Below are positions 33,111-44,385 of a DNA stretch of 64,000 nt, one piece after another. Both the position numbers and the translations under genes were made by a program. Location: positions 1-64,000 of the forward strand of contig WNNJ02000462.1 in the NCBI GenBank assembly GCA_012934845.2, in the 5' to 3' direction. This DNA is from Pomphorhynchus laevis (Eukaryota > Acanthocephala > Palaeacanthocephala > Echinorhynchida > Pomphorhynchidae). The number at the start of each line of letters is the position of its first letter. Position 1 is the stretch's first letter. A model generated the notes under the pieces. That model was given only the letters and a program-made list of their open reading frames with translations, searched no databases and was not told the origin of the DNA.

Positions 33111-34200
33111 TTGTCGACGATTTCAAACTGTCTCCAACAACTCATTCACGACCTCAGCGCCGCCTTCCGACTGAACCATTCAGGGTCTCTCACCCCTAAG
33201 AGTTTAGTCTAAACGGATTATGGTCGGAAATCTCGAGATAAGGTGCTTGAGAAACGTTACTCTAGAAAATAAGACTAAAAAAGACTAATCCCGAGATAGA
33301 CCAAGTTCCCCAAAGGCATACTTGATTTTTACCATTCAATAACAGACGCTGCGCCCCTTTCAGAGTCCACCTAGCTCTCTGCAGAATCCGTTTAAGTCTA
33401 TCCTCACTCGCCTGGAATCACTCGCCTGGAATCAACTCCCTCTCGACGTCCGCCGCGCTCCCTCCTTTATCACATTCAAACACCTCCTCCGTTCACACCT
33501 TCTCGACACCTGATTCACAGTCTTGTTTTGTTGTGGTCATGTAAGCGTGCGCTGGCACGCATTTGCCACGTTAAAATAAATCCTTTCTTTTTTTTATCCA
33601 TTTAGCTTTCTCCGACCAATTCACCGTAACGGTTAAATCCAGATATTTTACTCGACTTGTGAAGGTAGGGTGGTTTAGACTGCAAAAAAGAGGAGAGGGC
33701 AGAGAGTGATTATCTCTTAAGTTTCATTTTAGTGGAAGGGGTGCTATTAAAGACAATCACCTGCGATTTTTCGGAGTTCAAAATAAGATTGGAAGAGGTA
33801 AGCTGGTATTTTAATCTTAAAAAGAAACGGATGACGTCTGAGACTACATCTTTACACCTGCGTCCAGAAAACATGGCTGTTTATCATCAGCTTATACCAC
33901 AATATGTTGATCACGTTTAAATGCCTTGAAGAGAACAATGTAAGTAGAAAGATATAAGATAGGAGAAAGTAGGGAACCTGGAGGCACACCTGTAATATGG
34001 TAGATCTGACGTTCATTAGGGTCGTCATCATATTAGAACGGCTTAGTATACAGCAATACCTCCATCTCGTTAACAACTCTGACAGTCAACTCAAGGGACC
34101 TGTGAGAGGAGATAATGAAGGGAATGTATATCCGGTCAAATGCAGCAGAAAAGTCAAGGAAAACAGCCTAGAGCAATGGTGTGGAAGTAAACCTCTAAAC
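33111..34200 (-). mobile_element. Family A LINE, third copy, interrupted
   Basis: Sequence parallel to 22795-23660 in the same order: the 3' coding region at 33150-33400, resuming at 33600-34180 with the RT segment. Its catalytic motif region lies near 33890. It is split at 33399-33599 by a LINE-B 3' end on the opposite strand. Heavily decayed. Confidence 0.75.
33404..33594 (+). mobile_element. 5'-truncated LINE-B 3' end nested in LINE-A
   Basis: Encodes WNQLPLDVRRAPSFITFKHL, the RT C-terminus of LINE-B, then its 3' UTR with hairpin GCGTGC/GCACGC (33545-33550, 33555-33560). It is flanked by tatcc at 33399-33403 and 33595-33599, a likely target duplication. A 14-bp stretch, actcgcctggaatc, is doubled at its 5' edge (33405-33432), as often happens at 5' junctions. 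Confidence 0.85.
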
Positions 34201-34319
34201 ATATTCAGATTAGATAAATTTGCCTACTTTTTTATGAAAATTTTTCTGTTTTCACGAGACTATTTGGGGTTGTATCATTATTTTACTAAAAACGCGGACA
34301 CAACAGTGAAGCTTAGCTA

Positions 34320-34610
34320 GCTTCAAGATAAATTTTATCTCTATTAATCCAACGAAGTGTGCACATCTCACAATTGAACCATATGTTTCATCTTCATATA
34401 ATCTAGACTAAGTAAACATACCAAAGGTATTAGAGATCTTGGAGTGATAGTTTCGTCGAATTTAAGGTCTGCGGCTAATACTAGGATAGCGTGTTTTCGA
34501 GCATTCGGATTACTGATGTTGTTTAGAAGATTATTATGAGAACATATTAGTGGAGCTCAGCTAGCAGTGGAGCTCTTAATGTTGTATATGTGGGTTAGAA
34601 ATTAGACAAA
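34320..34610 (+). mobile_element. CR1/Jockey-type LINE RT fragment
   Basis: Reads TKCAHLTIEPYVSSSYNL, then KGIRDLGVIVSSNLRSAANT, the segment after the palm domain (compare DKCILIRMGKKSS and WDLGIIV at 62.5-62.7 kb). Small and broken. Confidence 0.65.
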
Positions 34611-34967
34611 TTAAAAGCAGAAAAAAGAGAAGGATTAATCAGCAGCAAGATAAATGTTGTCTTAATCTGTCACGGAAAACTTTGGTATAATCTGTGGTAT
34701 ACATAAGGAAGAATTAAATGAGCGATATAGCGAGCTTCCCACTCTAACGCGAAAAGATAAGGAAAGAAAATTTAAAATTATAAAAAATTTAAAAGTATAC
34801 TGTAAATTATATACTTTTGAAATGAATAAATTTAGTAATGCTACTTTCGATGAAATCGCTTCGGAACTACGTCTTATAGTCACGCCAGATAACCCTACAG
34901 CTTACAACCATATATCCGCAGCAATATCACTGACTTGACGCGGGAATTTCAGGAAAGCGGTTTAAAG

Positions 34968-36384
34968 GCTAGTTTCTACAGGACTAGCTTCCCCATCTAC
35001 TGACACACGTCGTAAACTAGAGCTTCTTCACCCGTCATCACAGAGAGTTTGTTCTCAACATGGAGTCGCTTTGGGAGACTTACCGGCTTTGTTGCGTTCA
35101 CACACTCGACCACTCAGCGTTGATCGAATCACAGTTTTGCGGGCAATTGAGTCATTTCCTTCGTCAACCGGTCCAGGTTGTTTTGCACTCAGGCCGGAAC
35201 ATCTTCACGATATGATTGAGGCCGATTCCGGCGGTAATTTGCTGGACACACTCACCCATCTAGTCAATCACCTACTTTCAGGTTCTGCTCCGAATTCTTT
35301 AGCTCCCTTCATTGCAGGCGCAAATCTTTTCGGCCTCCCCAAAAAGGATAGAGGCATTCGACCAGTAGCGGTGGGTGAGACGTTACGACGTTTATGTTCA
35401 AAGTGTGCCTGCTCTCGCTTACGGGACCGCTTCGCATCATTCTTTGCTCCCACACAACCCGGAGTTGCCTCACGAAATGCAGTAGATATGATTGTTCATA
35501 ATGTCTCTCGCACTCATCATAGTCGATCAAATGATCCCAATTGGGTGTGGGCTAAGGTCGACCTGTCAAGCGCCTTTAATAGTATTAGCAGATCTTCAAT
35601 CATTTCTGCCGTTAATAGTAATGTTCCAGAGCTGTCGTCGTGGGTATCTTTCTGCTTAAAATCTCCTTCCCCCTTACGATTTGGTCAGTTCAGACCTTTA
35701 CTATCATCGGAGGGAGTACAACAAGGCGACCCTCTATCTCCAATGCTTTTTTCGTTGGCGATTCAAAACACAATCTCGAAAATCTCGAATATCCATGGCA
35801 TTGTATACAATCAATGGTATTTGGATGATGGGATAATCGGTGGAAGTCCACAGGCAATCGCTCAGTCCCTCAACACCTTGAGTATTGACTTCCTCACACT
35901 CAAACTTCATCTTAATTGGTCAAAAACCGAAATAATCGGCGTGCCGGACGCGATTCAAATTTGTTCAAACCTCTGCCACTCATCTCCGGCTAACAACACT
36001 ACAGGCAATTTTCAGCTGTTGGGGTCACCAATTGGCTCAACTGACTTTATCAAAGACGTCTTGCTCAGGGATTTGTTACCAAGGCTCACGAAAGAAATTG
36101 AAGTCATTGCAAACTTGCCAGATCCCCAGTCGGCCTACATTCTCCTTAGACACTGCGCGTCCGCCCCCAAGATCGGTCATCTAATGCGCACCATTTCACC
36201 ATTAACACTAAGAGGTTTCACTCAGGCTTTTGATGATGTTATCATGAAAGCTTTTGAAAATTTAACAGCCTCACAGTTAACTGTCTCTGCTAAGATTCAG
36301 GCTTCACTATCCTTTCGCTTAGGTGGCTTCGGTCTCAGGAATACTACAATTCATTCAAGCAACGCGTTTGTCAAGAGTGTCTGA
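34968..36384 (+). CDS. Reverse transcriptase of an RT plus restriction-like-endonuclease retroelement
   Basis: The frame is open from about 34968 (a stop lies just upstream) and has no obvious ATG start. It reads through ALRPEHLHDMI, NLFGLPKKDRGIRPVAVGE, WAKVDLSSAFNSIS (motif A Asp), GVQQGDPLSPMLFSLAI and QWYLDDGIIGG (catalytic YLDD), to LSFRLGGFGLRN. All RT motifs are present and uninterrupted over about 470 codons. With the endonuclease-like region that follows, it fits non-LTR elements of the R2/CRE group architecture; the exact clade is uncertain. It has near-normal GC content, unlike the AT-rich surroundings, which suggests a recent arrival. Confidence 0.85.
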
Positions 36385-37675
36385 GCTGTCTCCGAGATTT
36401 CGTCCAGAGAACTTAACCAATATGTCGGGTTTGAGGGACCATTGTCAGAATTGTCAGTATTGACTGGGAAAGATAACCTCCAACATATTTGCTCCGACGG
36501 TTCCACAACGTCCTTCCACATTGACCGTATGCGCTTCGATCGCCTGCTTGAGGAATCCAACAATCTGGATAAGGCCAGATTACGTGCGACAGCCTGTTCG
36601 AAAGCTGCGTCATGGCTTCAGGTTACGCCTAGCATTAGCCAAGCTCGAGATCTAACCCCACCACAATTATGTGTTCTCTGCCGCATGTGGTTAGGTTTAG
36701 CGATTTTCCCTCCTAACCATAAGTGTGGGTGATGCTATTCCGATACCGACCTTCTGGGTTTTCACGCCCTTACCTGCCAATATGGTGGTCATCGCGGGTT
36801 GAGGCACGATGGCATAAGAGACGTCATCTATGAAGCGGCCCAGTCTGCACGTATGCACGTTGGCCTGGAGGTCCGGGGGTTATTGACTAATGTAAAAGAG
36901 CGACCCGGCCGATATTCTAATATACGGTGATCCTCCTGAAGCGATTGACTTCGCAGTCACGCACCCACAACAAGTTGCATACGTAGATATCGCGAGCGCA
37001 AGTGGAGGGGCAGCAGCGGCGGCTTATGCCAACAATGTGAAAGATCGTAAATATCGGTCAAGAATGGAAGCAGCCGGATACAAGTTCACACCGGCAGTAA
37101 TCGAGTGTTTTTTGGGGGGGTGGAATGATGCCGGCCTTAACGTCATCCGGCGTATTGCTGGCCGCATGAGCAGAACAAGTGGTATTAGATATAACATCGT
37201 TGCTGCTCGATTATTCCAACGATCATCCATCGCCTTAATGCGTGGCAACGCCAGAGCGATTCTGGCTTCGCTAGACAATATACATCCCTTCACAAGCCTA
37301 CCTAGGTCAGCGTCTGAACCTAGGATTCGAACTTTCAGCCAAGGCGTATGTGATATGGTCGAGGTCCAGAACGGAACGGCTCATACAGACCATTTTTGCG
37401 ATGACACACGTCTGGAAGGTTGTAATAATCAACGTGATCGAACAGACTTTTTACTAAATCCAGTTGCTTTATTAACAACGGCCAACTCGAACTCGTTCTG
37501 TGAGCGCGAGGTGCGAGACCCAAATAGTCCTCCAATTATACTGACGACTAGTTCAGTCAAAACCATTCAATGTGCATTGGATCTGGGAATAAGACCTCAA
37601 ATTAAACTTAACGTTCCTGAGACCAACGAGCGTTGCCTGCTGCTGAAAGAAAACCACGATGGACACGATGAATAA
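36385..37675 (+). CDS. C-terminal zinc motif and restriction-like endonuclease of the RT element
   Basis: Continues the RT with few breaks. Readable parts are CVLCRMWLGLAIF, then HKC/C, HALTC and GGHRGLRHDGIRD (a CCHC-like motif), then the nuclease part at about 36880-37300: a YGDPPEAIDFAVTHP segment with the expected Asp, and YRSRMEAAGYKFTPAVIE, where family members carry an E/K pair. 37037-37675 is one open stretch of 212 codons. Breaks lie near 36360-36440, 36730 and 36900-36940. The 56-kb element shows the same order. Confidence 0.75.
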
Positions 37676-37690
37676 GACAATCTTCGGAAT

Positions 37691-38302
37691 ATGGATTCGT
37701 ATCATGATCGAAAAATTTCAAACAGCGAGGCTGATGAATGTTACAATTTTGCGGGCAACAATCAAGTAAGGACATCGCTTGGTGATTGTGGAAAAGAAGA
37801 CGACACATCTAACTGGACAATGAATACAGATTTCAATAACGGACAAAATTACACGCAATTATTGTGTAACCCTTCTATCTCATTGGGCAATACGTACTCT
37901 GCGATCGACAACTTCGGGATATGTGATCCGGCATTCGACTATCCAACAGGCAATACTCTCGCTGATACAGAAGAAGCAACAGGAATTAGCGGGGATGACG
38001 AGATTTTCGGCGACGATCGCGCTTCTCCTACTTCGTCAAACTTATCCGAATGCGATAACGATCTTCACGAATCCAGAGACCCCACAAACAGATACGATGC
38101 AGCCGGATCGCACTTTAATGTGATCAATGGAGACCTCAATAGACTGATCAGTCCGGAACTAAACGTGATGCGGTCTTTAGGACAAAACCCGACAGTAACT
38201 GAGTTGCAGTACAATCAACGCGTGGACTCGGACGGTAACGAAACCTCCGAGTTTCGCGAGCCCATCACAATGGATAAGAAGATGAAGAGCAACAATATGT
38301 AG
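37691..38302 (+). CDS. 203-codon acidic open frame after the endonuclease
   Basis: Starts with ATG 16 bp after the stop of the preceding frame. The product is rich in Asn, Asp, Ser and Thr, with no domain I recognise and no membrane segment. Its composition matches the RT element rather than the AT-rich flank, so it is probably the tail of the same element. It could be a separate small protein or the C-terminus read in another frame. Confidence 0.5.
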   Translation: MDSYHDRKISNSEADECYNFAGNNQVRTSLGDCGKEDDTSNWTMNTDFNNGQNYTQLLCNPSISLGNTYSAIDNFGICDPAFDYPTGNTLADTEEATGISGDDEIFGDDRASPTSSNLSECDNDLHESRDPTNRYDAAGSHFNVINGDLNRLISPELNVMRSLGQNPTVTELQYNQRVDSDGNETSEFREPITMDKKMKSNNM

Positions 38303-38560
38303 TTACTAATGATGACTTGTAATTTTGGATTAATTGTTTTATATTTTTACAACAGTCATTACTTAAATTATTAAATATATTCAATTTAAAAAAAATTAAA
38401 ATGTCTAAAATATAAATTTTAAAATTTTATAAATAATGAATTATTATTTAAGATGTTATACAATTTATATATAATAATATAATTCATTATTAATATGTAT
38501 TATTATTAATTTACACCATAGTGAGCAAAAGCTCGTTACAAGGTGATTCACGATAGTCAC
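38303..38560. other. AT-rich stretch, nothing recognised
   Basis: Separates the RT element from the next LINE fragment. It may include the 3' UTR of the RT element. Confidence 0.4.
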
Positions 38561-38569
38561 AAAGTTAAA

Positions 38570-39110
38570 ATAAAAAAATGAAAAAATGTCATGTAATTGT
38601 AGTCACAAAGTTCTTCAATTGTCGTTTGAATGCAGTTTTTGATGCACATGTTACTATGTGAGCAGGTAGATTGTTCCATACAGCGCGCACCCTATATGGT
38701 AAACCTCTGGATACATCTCTGATGTGCCGTTTCGCCATGATGTGAAGGCCGTGATCTCTGAGTGTTGATTCTTTGCGGATAGGGAAGATATCTGTCAAAA
38801 GATGATCACGACGGTTTACGGCTGCTCATGCCATCATCAAGTCTCATATTAAGAGAGACTTTTCTATTAATGTAACGCCTAGCATGTGAATTCTACTTTC
38901 AAATGGTAAGCATCTTATCGAGGGAACCAAATGCGTTGCTTTGCGTAGCACCTTTTCAATATTCGTATGCTCAGTTTTTGATTGAGGATGCATGACTTGC
39001 GATGCATATAACACGTGACTCAGAATCAACGATTCGTAAAGCGGTTTAAATGACGGAATGTCGACTCTGCGAATAGTTCTGCGTAGCATAGCAAGAATTT
39101 GTAAACACTT
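38570..39110 (-). mobile_element. LINE RT C-terminus (CR1/L2-like)
   Basis: 38844-39089 reads PLYESLILSHVLYASQV and IEKVLRKATHLVPSIRCLP, the thumb and connection region. 38589-38798 reads VWNNLPAHIVTCASKTAFKR, the usual end of such ORFs. A frame break separates the two. The 5' side is missing. Confidence 0.8.
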
Positions 39111-39119
39111 AAAATAAAA

Positions 39120-39400
39120 ATCAAGTTTTATGAATTGACTAATAAATAACAGACGTTGTATCAGAATAAGGATTAGAGGTAATCAAGAGGAACTGCTATG
39201 CTATCAGATTTCGACCCCTATTCCTCGACCCAAGATAACAGTGAAGCCAAATACGCTTAATATGACGTATTTCCTCTGATGAAATTTGATTATTTAGTAT
39301 ACCCTATTAAAATACAAAGCATATTTTATTATCTATCCATGAAAAAATTTCGCTTGATACTTTAAATAAATTTTAATAATATTTTGCTGTTTTTTAGCAG
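39120..39400 (-). mobile_element. Naiad-type 3' end
   Basis: The end repeat with a diverged CTGATGA box lies at 39120-39300, followed by the last RT codons (about 39330-39400) before truncation. Confidence 0.7.
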
Positions 39401-39910
39401 AAAAATAATATCGTATCAAAAATGCATAGTTTCAGTACTTCTGACAGAGGTTATATTACCGAGAAAACAAAGTACACAAAAAAAAGAAATTAATCAAAAG
39501 AGAAATTTATTTTGAGTGAGTGGCAAATGCGTGCAAACGGCGCGCTTACAGGCCCACTAAGAATAATTATTATCAAACTGATAAAAATAATATTCCCGCG
39601 GACGAATTCAGTTTGTTCATTCAGTTTATTCGTTCATTTTTATCTTTCAGTTCGTTTGTTCAATCCGTTCGTCCAGTCCGTTTCTTCAGTCCGTTTGTTC
39701 AGTTCGTTCGTCCAGTCCGTTCGTCCAGTTTGTATGTTCAGTTTATTCGTTCAGTTCAATTGATACACTTTTCTTGTTTATACTCCCTTCCTCCTTTCTC
39801 AGCACATGCTTAGAACCGGTAACGGCGAAGTTAATAATGATTTGGTCAATAACAGGTCAACAATAACTTGTCAGTATAACAAATCAGATAACTGAGTCTA
39901 CGCAATTTAT
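39400..39910 (+). repeat. Terminal repeat family X, copy 2, split by a 340-bp insertion
   Basis: The left part at 39400-39480 and the right part at about 39830-39910 (caaatcagataactgagtct) are contiguous in the copy at 54.7 kb. The insert (about 39481-39830) carries a pyrimidine-rich microsatellite and no gene. Confidence 0.65.
39605..39770. repeat. Degenerate minisatellite of TTCGTCCAGTCC type
   Basis: Irregular 8-12-bp units such as gttcagt, cgtccagtccgtt and tattcgttcag. The small Ser/Phe/Val open frames here come only from the repeat. Confidence 0.7.
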
Positions 39911-39939
39911 ACTATATATAAATTCAAAATAAATAATAA

Positions 39940-41150
39940 TAATTTATTTAACGTGGCAAATGCGTGCCAACTGAACGCTTACATGACCACTAACGAAAAA
40001 AAACAGCAAAAGTCGCAGATTAATTAGTTAATTGTTGAAATGGAATTGGATTTGGCGTTTGAAGCACAGCATTGATGTTGATTGGCCGATATGAATGGGC
40101 AGATGATTCCACGAGAGAGGAGCAGCCACAACGAAGGAGCGGAAGCCAAAAGAGGTAGAGTATATTGGGACATGTAAAATAAGGGAATTACGGGAACGCA
40201 GAGCACAATACACAGTACGAGAATTGTCGAGAAAAGGAAGGTTGAGAAATGAAGGGGTATGAGAAGTTATAAGGCGAAAAGCAATGATAAGAAGACGAAT
40301 TTGAACACGACAATAAATGGTAGGCCAATCAAGAGAAACAAGATAGTGGGATGTGTGATCAAAACGACGAAGACGGAGGAGAACTCGGACGGCAGCGTTG
40401 ATGATGCGTTGTAAAGGAAGAAGAGTGGATTTAGGTGAGTTGGAAAATAGACTAAGCCAGGAATCAAGTCTTAAGAAAAGAAGAGAAGATATGAGAGTCA
40501 TACAAGAAGGAAAATCGATCAATTTACGAACTTGACGGATATTGCGGAGTATCAAGGTAGATGAGCGTACTTTATCACTAACGAAAGGTTTAAGTGAAAG
40601 TCGGTTGTCGAAATGAAAGCCTAGGAAAACGAGATTATCAACGATTGGAAGAATTGTAGAATTTAATGATACGGAGGGAGATTCTAAGCCGAGGCGTCGA
40701 GGTATCCACATAATTTTAGATTTATCAGGATTCATAGAAAGGCGAAGGGAAGAAAAATGATTGGAAATTGAGGCAAGACAGCTGGAAACAGAAACACTAA
40801 GATCATGAATACAATAAGCAGGTGTGTGAGCATAGATGAGAATGTCATCAGCATACTGCATAACATGGAAGTTAAATGTATGAGAAATCGAAGACAAGTC
40901 ACCGAGAAGAAGAGAGAAAAGCATAGGGCCTAATACGGAGCCTTGTGGAACACCGGTCGGGATGGATGAAGGATGGGAGAGAGAAGAGTTAGAATAGACG
41001 CGAAATGTACAGTTTGATAGATATCAAGAAAACCATGATACAGTGGGTAAAGAGAAGCCATAATCATGACATAGGCGATGGAGAAGAATCAAGTAATCGA
41101 CGATGTCAAAAGCAGACGGTAGATCAAGAGAAACTATGACACTACATAAT
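39940..41150 (-). mobile_element. LINE-B family, diverged 5'-truncated copy
   Basis: 40028-40924 is a 298-codon open frame with MQYADDILIYAHTPAYCIHD (catalytic YADD), NPDKSKIMWIP, FLGFHFDNRLSLKPFVSDKVR and LRRFDHTSHYLVSLDWPTI, running to the C-terminus. The part before YADD can be read to about 41150. The 3' UTR with its hairpin (about 39963-39983) ends near 39945. The protein differs from LINE-B/C at many positions, so it is a separate subfamily. Confidence 0.85.
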
Positions 41151-41164
41151 TTTTAATCGTGCAA

Positions 41165-41345
41165 TATAAGTAAGATCACACTCTATTTTTACATTTCTAT
41201 TCTTATCTCAATTGATAAAATTATATCGGTATGATAGTATATGACTTATACACACTCTATTTGAACATTTCTATTCTTATCTCAATCGATATAAATCATA
41301 TCTGTATTAAGTGACTTAATCATATATGACTTTGAACGTTTCTAT
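41165..41345. repeat. 82-bp-period repeat
   Basis: cacactctattt...acatttctattcttatctca occurs at about 41176 and 41258, with a partial third at about 41335. Confidence 0.7.
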
Positions 41346-41361
41346 TCCTAAAAAATAGTTA

Positions 41362-44300
41362 TTTTAACGTGGCAAATGAGTGCCAGCGCACGCTTACATT
41401 ACCACAACAAAACGAAAATGTAAATCATGTGTCGAGAAGGTGTAAACGGAGGAGTTGTTTGAATGTGATAAAGGAGCTATCTAAGCGGACTTCGAGAGGG
41501 AGTTGATTTCAGGCGAGTGAGGCGGCGACGAGAAAGGATCGGAGACCGTAGTTGTTGGAGTAATTGGGAACGTGTAGTAAGACGGAATGACGGGAACGCA
41601 GCGATAGCGAGGTTGGGCAAGTGTCGTCTAAGAAAGGAAGATTGATGAACGATGGACAGCCGACAGCGATGAGACGAAAAGTTACTAGGAGAAGGCGGAG
41701 TTTGATGCAGATGTGGATGGTGGACCAGGAGAGTTGGGCAAAATATGTGGATGTGTGGTCGAAGCGACGGAGACGAAAGAGCACTCGAACAGCAATGTTG
41801 ATTATTCGTTTTAGGGGTAGGATTTTGGATTTTGGAGAATTGGCGAAAAGGCTAAGGCAGTAATCGATTTTAGGGAAAAGAAATGATGAAAGAAGAAACA
41901 TACAAGAACGGAAGTCGATAAGAAGGCGGATACGGCGGATGTCACGGAGAATTAAGTTAGACGAGCGGACCTTGTCACGGACGAAGGGTTTAAGGGAAAG
42001 GTGATCATCGAAATGGAAGCCTAAGAAAGTGAGATTGTTGACTATGGGGATGATCGATGAGGCAAAATATACAGTGGGATGAGATATGTTTGGTTTACCT
42101 GGGAGGATCCACATTATTTTGGACTTTTCGGGGTTTAGAACGAGATGGAGATTGGAGAGACGATTGTAGATAGACGAAAGACAGTTGGAGGCAGAAATGC
42201 CGATATCGTGTATGCGGTGTGCGGGTGCATGAGCATATATGAGGATGTCATCGGCGTATTGCATGACGTTAAAGGAGTAAGGTTTGATATACGGAGATAA
42301 ATCGCTAAGCAGAAGAGAGAAAAGCAGGGGACCTAGGACAGAACTTTGTGAGCCCCCTCAGAAAATAGGTAGGAGAGGATGATGAATTTGAACAGACTCG
42401 AAAAGAATGGTCGGATAGATATGAGGCAAACCATGCTACGGAGGAGGTAGAAAAACCGTAATCATAACGAAAGCGAGAAAGGAGGATTGAGTGGTCGACA
42501 ATGTCGGAGGCGGAGGAGAGGTCGAGGGAGATGAGAACACTATATAGAGCCTTGTCTCGAGAAATGAGTAAGTCGTTGTAAACTTTCACGCAGGCGATTT
42601 CAGTGGAGTGATTAGAGCGGAAAGCGGATTGGAAAGGAGGGTACAGATTGGATGAGGAGAGATAAGCGTTGATCTGTATTAAGATGAAGCGTTCTAAGAG
42701 CTTAGAAAAGAGTAGGGAGTAGTGAAATGGGGCGATAGCTAGAATGAAAGGAGGTCGAGCGATTTTTTCTTAAGGAGGGGACGAACGATTGCGAATTTCC
42801 AGTGTGAAAAGAAGATACGACCGCGGATGGACGAGTTAAACAAGGTTGTGAGAAATGGGGATATCGATGAGCATATATATTTTAATATGTGAGTAGGCAG
42901 GGGATCGGCAGGTGAGGTTTTGTTGGGCAAGGACATGAGGACAGATGATACTTCGGTAGGTGAGACAGGGAGACGATGAAAGAGTTCTGGAAGGATTAGG
43001 CTAGGCATGGCATAATGGGATAGGATGGAGGCCAAGGTTTTAGAGAGCAACGTGAATACTTTGGTCTGGAGAAATGACGAATAATCATGGGCATTGATGT
43101 TGCACGGCGAAGAGGAACGAGCAAGGATTGAGTTAAAAATATGCCAGATAGTCTTAGAGTTGAATGAAGTGATGATTTTATGCTGCCAGAAGGAGTTGCA
43201 TTTGGTACGTAGTAGGTTGAGATGAGACCGGCGAAGAGCAAGATAGGAATCACGGAAAGACGGAGTGATCGAGCGGAAATCACGTCTGAGAGAGCGGTGA
43301 TAGACTCGAAAAGCATGGCGGAGTCGACGCTTTGAGAGTAGGCATTGGATGTCAAACCATGGGGCACGGTGCAAGCGACGGTGTCGGTGAGGCTTGAAGG
43401 GCAAGATAATATCGAGAGTGGATGTGTGTTCATCGTCGAAAAGAATGGCGAGATCGTGAGGAGATTTATATGTTATTGTAGAATAGGATAGAGACGAGCT
43501 GAGTAAGGCAGAGCGGAGAAGGGAGATTCAAGATTTCTCCAAGGGTGACGTAGGATTGTAGGTGTGTGAGGAGGGGTGTGGTTGTGAGTGAGATCAAGTT
43601 TGACGAGAAAGTGATCGGATAGACCAGGATCAGAGATGGACATTGAGGTGTAGCAGCAAAATGATCGGAGACAGCAATGATGTCTATTGTTCCACCAAGT
43701 ATATGTGTGGGAGCAGTGGAGATTAGTTTGTAATTGTAGTTGGATAGAATGTTGATGAAGCGGATGGAATCCGTGGAAGAGGGGCGGTCTAGGCGGATGT
43801 TGAAGTCGCCTAGAACGAGTGAATGGATTGAGGACAAAAAACAATGAGAAAGGAGGTCAGCGAGTTCGGTAAAAAACAAAGAGGGGGAGCATATTAACCA
43901 ACCGGCAGTGAGCAAACGGGGGATGGAGAGGTCGTCAGAATAGGAGGGCCAGTATTTGTTAAGAACGAAGAGATAGATGGATTGCTTGGTGAATAGGTTG
44001 AGGATAATATCGGATTTATTGCGTATAGATCTAGTGTTGAGGAGGCCGAGGCGGAAACCGTGTGTGGTGGTGATAGGGGCTAGTGGAGAAGACACATAGG
44101 GGAGATGGAGCGCCATCGAATTTTTGGGCGGGTGTGGACAACTTGAAAATTTCCGTCGATGTTTCGGATGGAGAGAGATGTTTCGCCGTTTCCTTGTCAC
44201 GGCGTTTTTCGATGCGGGCATATGAGAGTTGAGCGATTTCGGAGGGGGTGCGATGGGGAAAATGTGAGTGGCTGAAGAGGACATGATTTTAAATCGTTGG

Positions 44301-44385
44301 GAGAGGACAGAAGACGCTTGAGAGCAATGCTTGAAAACAACTTTTAGGAGAGGGGGCTGGGAAGGATTAAAAAAAGGATTTATTT
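41362..44385 (-). mobile_element. LINE-B, long copy with endonuclease and RT
   Basis: About 3 kb. From 5': an endonuclease region in 43466-44431 (FRLGLLNTRSIRNKSDI; LVLGDFNIRLDRPSS) in shifting frames, then 42739-43404 (LPNKTSPADPLPTHILKYI, RPLLKKKS), 42305-42589 (LYSVLISLDLSSASDIVDHS), and 41509-42264 (MQYADDILIYAHAPAHRIHD to SLRSRHSVLLHVPNYSNNY). The 3' UTR has the conserved hairpin near 41378-41394. This is the usual APE endonuclease and RT layout of the Jockey/CR1 group, which copies itself by target-primed reverse transcription. It is broken by several frameshifts. Confidence 0.88.

Noticed and set aside
39512-39813. Ser/Phe/Val-rich open frames
   Set aside because: They translate the pyrimidine-rich minisatellite at 39605-39770.
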